From positions 1 to 5,976 of the forward strand of contig JAMCRS010000457.1 in NCBI GenBank assembly GCA_023380675.1: a stretch of 5,976 nucleotides of DNA. Reading direction: 5' to 3'. Of the stretch, positions 1 through 5,587 are shown in pieces; position 1 is the first letter of the stretch; each line of letters opens with the position of its first letter. Made by a program: the position numbers and the translations under genes. The DNA is from Chloroflexota bacterium (GTDB lineage: Bacteria > Chloroflexota > Anaerolineae > UBA4142). The notes beneath the pieces were generated by a model. That model saw nothing but the letters and a program-made list of their open reading frames with translations, was not told where the DNA came from and did not search any database.

Positions 1-28
1 AACTTTGTATTGGCGTGGCAGCGAGTGG

Positions 29-1873
29 TCAAGCGGGCGTTATTGTCGGTTTTGGAATTTCGGGCGAAGGCGCAGATGGCCTGACCGCGGGCGGTGTATC
101 CGGGGTTGGCGGACGAGTTGCCGGCTGGAACGCCGGCGCTGCCGTCTGCGGCGAAGCAGGCGCTGACGCAGGACGCGTAGGCGGCTGGACTGCTGGCGGC
201 GCCGGTTGAGGCGAAGCTGTTGACGGTGCCGAAACTGGTGCTTCGGGCGAGAGCGATGTACGTGGCGGTGCCGGCGGTAGATCGGGTGTCGCAAGTGGCG
301 CAGGCATGGTCGCCGCTTCAGCTTGCGCGCCCGGAGCTTGTGGCGAAGGAGCCGGCGCAGGTGCGGGCAGGTCGGGTTCCGGAAATAGGGCGGCGAGTCC
401 GGCCTCGGCGCGCGCCGGTCGGGGCGCGCTTTCCGGCTTTGGGGTTTCCGTCACTGGCGATTCTCCGGCACGCGGTATGAGCAGCACCTGTCCAGGCTGA
501 ATCGAGTCCGGCGACGCCAGCCGGTTTAGAGCGACGATCTCAGACGCGGCTGTCCCAAACTGCTTGGCGATCTTGGCGATCGTGTCAGTGCCGACGACCA
601 CGTATTTCAACGGAGCATGTCGGGCCGGCTGTGGAGCGGCAGTAACCTGTACTGGCGGTGGCGGCGGCTGGACGCCCGGCATCCGGCGCGCGAGATTCGA
701 CATTTGCTTGACCGCCTCGATCACCGGCAGTCGATTGCCTAGTGTCAAGCCCGCGACCGCGATCGGGGGGATGCCGTCGCGAACGGTCGAGGAGGACTGC
801 AGCGTCCGCTTCCAGAAGGACGAGTACCAGGCATCCATTTCCATCCCCTGGGTCTCCGGCATCAGCCAGGGGACGGCGGCGAAATAGTAATCGGGCGCTT
901 GGCGCTGCATATAGTCGAATAGGGCGACGGTACTGTCACGGTGCGCGTCCGGCGTCACGCGAGCATAGCGCCCGTCCTCGCGGCGGCCGATAGAATACCC
1001 GCATTCCGTGCTGATGATCGGAATCGATCGGCCAAGGTATTTCATCGCGAGCGAGTTGTAGAACTCAAATTCACGAAAACACGCGTGCTCGTGCTGGATG
1101 GTCTCGTCGGGATTCTTGCCGGCGCTGCGCATGGAGTTGACTTCGTCGAGCGTGTCTGCACGCCCGACCGCGTTGTTCCACCATGCCCACAGCGTGAAAG
1201 CGCCCTGATCGTACTCCGCGGTCGTTAGGGGAGCCCCGTTTCGGTTGACCGGATCTTCCGGATAGTCTATCGGAAGGTTCTTGGAATAGTTGTGCAGGGC
1301 GATCCAGCAGCCTTCGAGGAGAATGTCCTGACGCCCGAGCGAGATGAGCGCGCCCATGAGGTCCATCGACCCGCCGCTGCTGATTGCCGGCAGGCCGGGC
1401 AGTCCGCCGGCAGCCAAAATGAATCGCGCGTCGAAAAGCCAGTTCAGCGCGACCAGCTTGGCGGTCTCGATCGGATCGCCCGGGATGGCGCCGTTCTTCC
1501 ATTCGCCTGGCACGTCCGGCTCGTTGTTGGTCTCGAAATATCGCACGCCGGCGGCGACGAGACGCCGGATTGTTTCCTCTTCGGTGGCATTGATATGGCC
1601 CGGATTAGGTTCCGGTGCGTCGTTCGGGGGTGGGTCGCGGCGCAAGACGCGCACGATGGGAAAAACCCCGGCCGCGAGGAGGTGTTCGCAGAATTCGAGG
1701 CTGTCGCCGCCGCTGTCCACGACCTTCACCCACTTGACGCCCATCGAGACGAGCTCGCCGATCCAAAAGTCGTATCCTTCGCCGCCGCCTGACCAGCCAG
1801 AGCTGGCGCTCCCGTGCAGTCCCCGTCCGTTGTCGCTAGGCGGGCGCGGGAAATCCTTCAGGTCTTTCGGCAT
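29..1873 (-). CDS. Glycoside-hydrolase-like (GH-A-type barrel) protein with LysM domain and Pro/Ala-rich tail
   Basis: A 614-residue protein in three parts. Residues about 20-395 look like a TIM-barrel glycoside hydrolase of clan GH-A type: ETNNEPD (114-120) offers an acid/base Glu118 in an N-E-P context, IISTECG (286-292) offers a nucleophile Glu290, and His194 and Trp336 sit where barrel-end residues are expected. A PPPPP linker (403-407) leads to a LysM domain (about 422-467, KYVVVGTDTIAKIAKQFG to GQVLLIP), normally a glycan or peptidoglycan binder. The rest (about 470-614) is Pro/Ala-rich, probably disordered, with a 20-residue tandem repeat. The ATG follows a GGAGG at 5-nt spacing, and an in-frame TAA at 1909-1907 closes the frame just upstream, so no signal peptide is encoded although LysM proteins usually act outside the cell. 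Substrate and activity are unknown. The barrel may be non-catalytic. The architecture resembles proteins I recall from Chloroflexota (memory, not a search). Confidence 0.85.
   Translation of the reverse strand: MPKDLKDFPRPPSDNGRGLHGSASSGWSGGGEGYDFWIGELVSMGVKWVKVVDSGGDSLEFCEHLLAAGVFPIVRVLRRDPPPNDAPEPNPGHINATEEETIRRLVAAGVRYFETNNEPDVPGEWKNGAIPGDPIETAKLVALNWLFDARFILAAGGLPGLPAISSGGSMDLMGALISLGRQDILLEGCWIALHNYSKNLPIDYPEDPVNRNGAPLTTAEYDQGAFTLWAWWNNAVGRADTLDEVNSMRSAGKNPDETIQHEHACFREFEFYNSLAMKYLGRSIPIISTECGYSIGRREDGRYARVTPDAHRDSTVALFDYMQRQAPDYYFAAVPWLMPETQGMEMDAWYSSFWKRTLQSSSTVRDGIPPIAVAGLTLGNRLPVIEAVKQMSNLARRMPGVQPPPPPVQVTAAPQPARHAPLKYVVVGTDTIAKIAKQFGTAASEIVALNRLASPDSIQPGQVLLIPRAGESPVTETPKPESAPRPARAEAGLAALFPEPDLPAPAPAPSPQAPGAQAEAATMPAPLATPDLPPAPPRTSLSPEAPVSAPSTASPQPAPPAVQPPTRPASAPASPQTAAPAFQPATRPPTPDTPPAVRPSAPSPEIPKPTITPA
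110..217 (-). repeat. Imperfect tandem repeat, 60-bp period, in the Pro/Ala-rich tail
   Basis: Within the GH/LysM gene, residues 553-568 (positions 217-170) and 573-588 (positions 157-110) align with 12 of 16 identities around the core ASPQ-x-A-x-PA-x-QP-x-TRP, an exact 20-residue (60-bp) offset. At DNA level plus-strand 111-130 and 171-190 match at 16 of 20 bases, and GCGAAGC recurs at 151-157 and 211-217. It suggests tail growth by duplication. Confidence 0.6.
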
Positions 1874-1878
1874 CCAAT

Positions 1879-1883
1879 CCTCC
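1879..1883 (-). promoter_or_regulatory. Shine-Dalgarno site of the GH/LysM gene
   Basis: The minus strand reads GGAGG five bases before the ATG at 1873. Together with the in-frame TAA at 1909-1907 it fixes the start of the GH/LysM protein and rules out a longer N-terminus carrying a signal peptide. Confidence 0.7.
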
Positions 1884-1887
1884 GGGG

Positions 1888-1967
1888 AAAAACTCTGGTC
1901 AACAGGTTAGCCGGCTTGAGAGCGGCGAGTTGCCGACCGCGGGGGCCTCAAAATACCTGTGAACCAG
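1888..1967 (-). terminator. Possible terminator or attenuator hairpin between thioesterase and GH/LysM genes
   Basis: In the minus-strand transcript, CUGGUUCACAGGU (1967-1955) can pair with ACCUGUUGACCAG (1907-1895): 11 Watson-Crick pairs, one U-G wobble and one C-U mismatch. The 47-nt interval has further short complementary pairs (CTCAA 1947-1951 with TTGAG 1916-1920, and GCCG 1932-1935 with CGGC 1923-1926), so a nested fold is possible. The 3' arm is followed by AG and then five U (1892-1888), and the next gene's ribosome binding site begins within 10 bases. The stem-plus-U-tract layout suggests an intrinsic terminator or a leaky attenuator limiting readthrough into the GH/LysM gene. The loop is long for a classical terminator, so a protein-binding palindrome or mRNA-stability structure is an alternative. 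No convincing promoter is visible in this gap. Confidence 0.4.
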
Positions 1968-1976
1968 CAAATAGGC

Positions 1977-2438
1977 CTAATCAACGCGCCACCATTCGAG
2001 CGCGGTTTTGTACTCGTTGAGCTGGCCGTCGGGGATCTTGATATACGTCCCGATGGCCTCGACTGCCAACGTGCCGTCCGCGAGCCTGATCTCTCCGCGG
2101 CCCTCCAGCAGACGACCTTCGGTTTTCGTGATCTCGCCTTTCAGCTTGAGCGGCGCACCGACGGGCACCGGCTTCTTGAAACGGACCTGAAGCTTCGCGG
2201 TCATGCACCAGAGGTCGCTGGCAATCGCCGTCCGGCCGATCAATTCGTCCAGCATCGTGGTCAGCAAACCGCCGTGCACGACGCCGGGATAGCCTTGCTC
2301 CTCCTCGCGCGGAACATAGTCCGCCCGCACCGTTCCGTCGCTTTCGACGAAAAAATGCATGTGCAGTCCGATGGGATTGTCGCGGCCGCACACGAAGCAC
2401 ATCTTGCTGCTAGGCTGCTTTTCCATCAACCGTGTCAT
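1977..2438 (-). CDS. PaaI-type hotdog-fold thioesterase
   Basis: A 153-residue single-domain protein of usual length for the 4HBT/PaaI hotdog superfamily, which hydrolyses acyl-CoA or acyl-ACP thioesters in the cytoplasm. The family signature is clear: an N-terminal CFVCGRDNPIGL (14-25), then VHGGLLTTMLDELIGRTA (54-71), which forms the central hotdog helix and contains HGG and the acidic pair Asp64-Glu65, and then the beta strands (AKLQVRFKKPVPVG, LLEGRGEIRLADG). The ATG at 2438 has AAGG six bases upstream and lies inside the end of the preceding gene (29-nt overlap), suggesting translational coupling. A second ATG at 2426 (residue 5) would give a 17-nt overlap and is not excluded. Placement downstream of plsX and fabF makes a lipid-related acyl-thioester plausible, but this family is broad and substrate cannot be read from sequence. 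Confidence 0.88.
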   Translation of the reverse strand: MTRLMEKQPSSKMCFVCGRDNPIGLHMHFFVESDGTVRADYVPREEEQGYPGVVHGGLLTTMLDELIGRTAIASDLWCMTAKLQVRFKKPVPVGAPLKLKGEITKTEGRLLEGRGEIRLADGTLAVEAIGTYIKIPDGQLNEYKTALEWWRVD

Positions 2439-3117
2439 CCATCGCCTTGGATACTTTCTCGTACAGCTCGGGCGCCAGAGGCGCCCCGCGCTTGGCTTTG
2501 CGGAGGACGTCTTTCAGGTCGGACGCCCGAGCCACCGGCACCGTCGGCTCGTCGAGTTCCAGCTGCGCTCGCTCGTCGACGAATACGACGTAACCGTCTA
2601 CCGGAACGAGCGCCGAGTCCTCGATCTTTTCGGCCATCCATTTCTTGACCTTGGAGATCTCGTCACGCAATTCAGCGGGTGGGTTGCCCAGACTCTCTTG
2701 CCCCAGGCCGCCGATGAGCTGCGATAACCGGAATGGCCTCCGCCATTTGTCACCGCGGCAGGTGATCGGCCCATCCTGGGACTTGACCTTAAAGACCAGC
2801 ATTCCGCTCGGGGTCAAGAGCACGTGCGGGGCGGGCAGCAAAAAGTTGTACAGATGGTTCTTGTTGTCGAATCCCTTGAGGGCTTTTTCGAGCGCGTGAT
2901 CGGCGCGCGGCTCTTTGACGTACTTGTTTGCCAGCACTGCGCCGATGTAAGCGCAGACGAACCCGACGAAGAGGAGCGCGTAAGCAACGCCGATCGGAAA
3001 CGTATTGCTGAATGATGTGATCAACGACCCGAGAAGGATCGCGAGGCCCGCAAAGGTTGCGTACCGGGCGATCTTGCTCTGTCGCTCGACCAATTTCTCA
3101 TTAGTAGTGAGACGCAT
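2410..3117 (-). CDS. Two-helix membrane protein with degenerate NERD-like domain
   Basis: A 235-residue protein of unknown function. Two hydrophobic segments (about 18-36 and 42-63) predict a membrane hairpin with a short N-terminus and a larger soluble C-terminal part on the same side. The soluble part resembles a nuclease-related (NERD) domain: LYNFLLPAPHVLLTPSGM (89-106), a strand LVFKVKSQDGPI where NERD proteins have an E-x-K strand, a conserved-looking W125, then LGNPPAELRDEISKVKKWM, which corresponds to the NERD segment with NP followed by a helix. Key acidic positions seem missing: APH stands where a catalytic Asp is expected and Lys110 replaces the Glu of E-V-K, so nuclease activity is doubtful. 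The start follows GAGG at 5-nt spacing, 42 nt after fabF. The C-terminus (201-235) is charged and helical. I recall similar proteins mainly in Chloroflexota. The NERD assignment is moderate, the membrane hairpin firm. Confidence 0.75.
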   Translation of the reverse strand: MRLTTNEKLVERQSKIARYATFAGLAILLGSLITSFSNTFPIGVAYALLFVGFVCAYIGAVLANKYVKEPRADHALEKALKGFDNKNHLYNFLLPAPHVLLTPSGMLVFKVKSQDGPITCRGDKWRRPFRLSQLIGGLGQESLGNPPAELRDEISKVKKWMAEKIEDSALVPVDGYVVFVDERAQLELDEPTVPVARASDLKDVLRKAKRGAPLAPELYEKVSKAMDDTVDGKAA

Positions 3118-3159
3118 GCTTTCCTCTGAGAAGGAGCGTGTTGTGGATTCCGCCGTTCG

Positions 3160-4572
3160 TCAATTCGTCTGCGAATCGTGTTTTCCGTTGTAACGGCCAA
3201 GCACGAGACTCGCATTCTGGCCGCCGAGGCCGAAAGAATTGGACAACAGCACGTCGACGCGGGCGTCGCGCGGCTTGTTGGGCACGTAGTCGAGATCGCA
3301 TTCGGGGTCCGGGGTCTCGTAATTCGCCGTCGGATGGATCTTTTGGTCCCGCAGCGTCATGATGCTGGCGACTGCCTCGAACGCGCCGGCGGCTCCCATC
3401 GAGTGTCCGAGCATTGATTTGGTCGAGCTGATCGGGATCTGGTAAGCCCGTTCTCCAAACGCCTTTTTGATCGCCAGGGTCTCTCCCGCGTCGTTCAGCG
3501 GTGTCGACGTCCCGTGCGCGTTGATGTAATCGACGTCTTCGATCGTGATCCCAGCGTTCTTCATCGCGTCCTGCATGACGCGGGTCGCGCCGATGGCCTT
3601 GGGGTCCGGCGCGGCAAAGTGGTAGGCGTCCGAGTTCGTGGCGTAGCCGAGGACCTCGGCGTAGATCCGGGCGCCGCGAGCGAGCGCGCTTTCCAGCTTC
3701 TCCAGGACGAGGATAGCAGAGCCTTCTCCGACGACGAAGCCGTCGCGATTCTTGTCGAACGGCCGGCAGGCGTGCGCCGGATCGTCATTGCGCGTCGACA
3801 TGGCGCGCATGACGCCGAAAGCGGCGAAGACGATCTCCGAAATGATCGCATCCGCTCCGCCGGTGAGCATAATGTCCGCATCGCCGCGCCGGATGATCTC
3901 GGCGGCTGCGCCCACGGCGTGGGTCCCGGCCGCGCACGCGGTGACGACGGTTGCATTATAGCCGCGCGCGCGATACCGTTCGGCAAGATAAAAAGCCGGC
4001 ATGTTGGGAAGGATCACGGCGGCGAGAAAAGGACTCACGCGCTCTGGACCCTTTTCCAGAAATCCCTTGTGCGCTTCGATCGCTTCGACGAAGCCGCCGA
4101 GCGCGGTGCCCAAAAGGACTCCCGCCCGCGGATTCTCGGCCAGGTCCTTGCCGAAACCGGCGTCGACGAGCGCATGCCGGGCGGCTGCGATAGCAAAGAG
4201 CGTCGCACGCCCCATGCGTCGGGCATCCTTGCTGTCGACGTAGTCGGTCGGTTCGAACGCTTTGACCTCGCCGGCGATGCGGGTGCGATACGGGCCCGCA
4301 TCGAACATCGTGACTGGCCCTATGCCCGAGTGACCTTGCAGTAGGTTCTGCCACAGCTCCTCGGGTGAATTGCCCAAGGGTGTGATCGCTCCCATCCCGG
4401 TCACGACCACGCGAGTGCGGCGCGACCGCGCCAGCGCCTCCCGAATGGCATGCGTTTCGGGCGTGAACTGCTGGCTGGTGAGCATCTCTAATGGCGGCAA
4501 GTCGAGGGGGCCGCTGATAGCGGGCACGCCTGAGCCGGGCAGGGCGCGCACGTTGTTGCTCTCAAATGACAT
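3160..4572 (-). CDS. fabF: Beta-ketoacyl-ACP synthase II (KAS-II) with N-terminal extension
   Basis: A condensing enzyme of fatty-acid elongation: it joins malonyl-ACP to acyl-ACP, releasing CO2, in the cytoplasm. The thiolase-fold core starts at RRTRVVVTGMGAITPLG (51-67). The catalytic Cys213 lies in VVTACAAGTHAVGAA, His353 in NAHGTSTPLND, Lys385 in STKSMLGHSMGAAGA and His390 in its GHSMGA, giving the full Cys-His-His set of KAS-I/II. The C-terminal glycine loop is SNSFGLGGQNASLVLG (444-459). The protein is 470 residues against about 410 for typical FabF. The excess is a 50-residue N-terminal extension with a Pro-rich first part and a helical second part (39-50). The long form is supported by GAGGAGG five bases before its ATG. 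The gene starts 15 nt after plsX, so the two are very likely co-transcribed. Assignment to FabF rather than FabB rests on overall resemblance and the plsX context. Confidence 0.95.
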   Translation of the reverse strand: MSFESNNVRALPGSGVPAISGPLDLPPLEMLTSQQFTPETHAIREALARSRRTRVVVTGMGAITPLGNSPEELWQNLLQGHSGIGPVTMFDAGPYRTRIAGEVKAFEPTDYVDSKDARRMGRATLFAIAAARHALVDAGFGKDLAENPRAGVLLGTALGGFVEAIEAHKGFLEKGPERVSPFLAAVILPNMPAFYLAERYRARGYNATVVTACAAGTHAVGAAAEIIRRGDADIMLTGGADAIISEIVFAAFGVMRAMSTRNDDPAHACRPFDKNRDGFVVGEGSAILVLEKLESALARGARIYAEVLGYATNSDAYHFAAPDPKAIGATRVMQDAMKNAGITIEDVDYINAHGTSTPLNDAGETLAIKKAFGERAYQIPISSTKSMLGHSMGAAGAFEAVASIMTLRDQKIHPTANYETPDPECDLDYVPNKPRDARVDVLLSNSFGLGGQNASLVLGRYNGKHDSQTN

Positions 4573-4577
4573 TCATG

Positions 4578-4584
4578 CCTCCTC
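4578..4584 (-). promoter_or_regulatory. Shine-Dalgarno site of fabF
   Basis: The minus strand reads GAGGAGG, five bases before the ATG at 4572. It is the strongest ribosome binding site in the window and supports translation of the 50-residue N-terminal extension of FabF rather than an internal start such as Met30, which has no comparable site. Confidence 0.75.
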
Positions 4585-4587
4585 AGA

Positions 4588-5568
4588 TCACTGCAATCCG
4601 CTGCGGATCGCGTCGAGCATGCCTCCCTCGACTGCTCGCTTTGCCACACGGATGGCATTCTTGATCGCTTTGGGGTTGGAACGCCCATGACCGATGATGG
4701 TCACGCCGTCGACGCCGAGAAGGATTCCTCCGCCAATCTCGGCGTAGTCGAGCCTGGACCTGAGCGCGTCGAACGCCGGTTTGGCGAGCGCCGCGCCCAG
4801 CATGGCGATGGGACGTTTCTTGATCTCCGATTTGATGAATCCGACGAGCACCGACGCCAACCCCTCGCTCAGTTTGATGACTACATTCCCGGCATAGCCA
4901 TCCGACACCACGACGTCGGCGATTCCATTAGGCACGTCTTTGCCTTCCGCGTTGCCCACAAAATTCAGATGACTGCTCTTGATCAATTGGTATGCGTCTC
5001 GCACGACCAACGGGCCTTTGCCTTCCTCTTCGCCGTTCGACAAGAGCGCGACCCTCGGATTGGCGATTCCCATCACCTTTTGGGCGTACGCCGATCCCAT
5101 CACCGCAAACTGATAGAGGTATTCAGGCCGGACTTCGGTATTGACTCCGATGTCGAGCAGGAAACAAAATCCGGTCGCCGTTGGATAGATCGTCCCGAGA
5201 GCCGGCCGTTCGATCCCTTTGAGGCGCCCCAAAGTGAATAGCGCTGTCGCCATCGCGGCGCCTGAATTGCCGGCAGTGACGAAGGCGTCCGCCTCTCGCT
5301 GCTTGACCATGCGTACCGCGACGTTCATCGAGGCGTCCCGCTTGGCTTTGACCGCCTCCACGTGCTCCGTCATGCCGATTTCGGTCGACGTGTGGACGAT
5401 GGGCAAGTCCAGCCCGCGCGTGTCTGATTTCGCCAGCTCAGCTTCGATCCGTTTGCGATCGCCGACGAGGGCGACCGTGATTCCGAATTCGCGGGCGGCC
5501 ATCACGGCGCCCTGCACGTCCGGCGCCGGCCGGTCGTCGCTTCCCATCGCGTCCAGCGCGATTTTCAC
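4588..5568 (-). CDS. plsX: Phosphate acyltransferase PlsX
   Basis: PlsX converts acyl-ACP and phosphate to acyl-phosphate, the donor used by PlsY in the first acylation of glycerol 3-phosphate, as a peripheral membrane enzyme. At 326 residues it is of normal family length. Family blocks appear in order: KIALDAMGSDDRPAP (2-16), FVTAGNSGAAMA (96-107), LLDIGVNTEVRPEYLYQFAVMG (137-158), LLSNGEEEGKG (175-185), NFVGNAEGKDV (202-212), VVVSDGYAGNVVIKLSEG (219-236) and LDYAEIGGGILLGVDGVTIIGHGRSN (273-298). Ser10 stands where many homologues have a second Gly (DAMGGD), a small variation. The start is GTG, with AAGGA (5579-5575) six bases upstream. The preceding gene ends 19 nt before it and fabF begins 15 nt after it, so it sits inside an operon. 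The rpmF, fabD and acpP genes often beside plsX are not seen here. Confidence 0.96.
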   Translation of the reverse strand: MKIALDAMGSDDRPAPDVQGAVMAAREFGITVALVGDRKRIEAELAKSDTRGLDLPIVHTSTEIGMTEHVEAVKAKRDASMNVAVRMVKQREADAFVTAGNSGAAMATALFTLGRLKGIERPALGTIYPTATGFCFLLDIGVNTEVRPEYLYQFAVMGSAYAQKVMGIANPRVALLSNGEEEGKGPLVVRDAYQLIKSSHLNFVGNAEGKDVPNGIADVVVSDGYAGNVVIKLSEGLASVLVGFIKSEIKKRPIAMLGAALAKPAFDALRSRLDYAEIGGGILLGVDGVTIIGHGRSNPKAIKNAIRVAKRAVEGGMLDAIRSGLQ

Positions 5569-5574
5569 TCAGCG

Positions 5575-5579
5575 TCCTT
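5575..5579 (-). promoter_or_regulatory. Shine-Dalgarno site supporting the GTG start of plsX
   Basis: The minus strand reads AAGGA with six bases before GTG at 5568. It decides in favour of the GTG start, which places the conserved N-terminal strand KIALDAMGS at the very beginning of the protein, as in the family. The next ATG is at codon 8, inside that conserved motif. Confidence 0.65.
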
Positions 5580-5587
5580 CCGCGGGC

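Noticed and set aside
40..294. An 84-codon Arg/His/Gln-rich frame on the minus strand inside the tail region.
   Set aside because: Out-of-frame reading of Pro/Ala-rich codons of the GH/LysM gene; the basic composition is a by-product of GC-rich Pro codons.
1344..1910. A 188-codon plus-strand frame opposite the GH-like domain.
   Set aside because: Antisense shadow of a gene with clear domain structure on the minus strand; no recognisable protein features.
1959..2648. A 229-codon plus-strand frame opposite the thioesterase and the end of the NERD-like gene.
   Set aside because: Antisense to two supported genes; Arg/Pro/Ala-rich composition, no domain and no credible ribosome binding site.
3118..3175. 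TTGACG in the fabF-NERD gap considered as a -35 box.
   Set aside because: No -10-like hexamer at 16-18 nt spacing, and the gap is only 42 nt within a likely operon.
3163..3176. Small perfect hairpin (ATTCG, 4-nt loop, CGAAT) at the end of fabF, considered as a terminator.
   Set aside because: Only 5 bp of stem, partly inside the coding end, and no U-tract follows.
3514..4344. A 276-codon open frame on the plus strand opposite fabF.
   Set aside because: It lies wholly antisense to a clear FabF coding region with intact catalytic motifs, shows no recognisable domain and is typical of GC-rich antisense frames.
4687..5241. A 184-codon plus-strand frame opposite plsX.
   Set aside because: Antisense to unambiguous PlsX motifs; charged, His/Arg-rich translation typical of a shadow frame.
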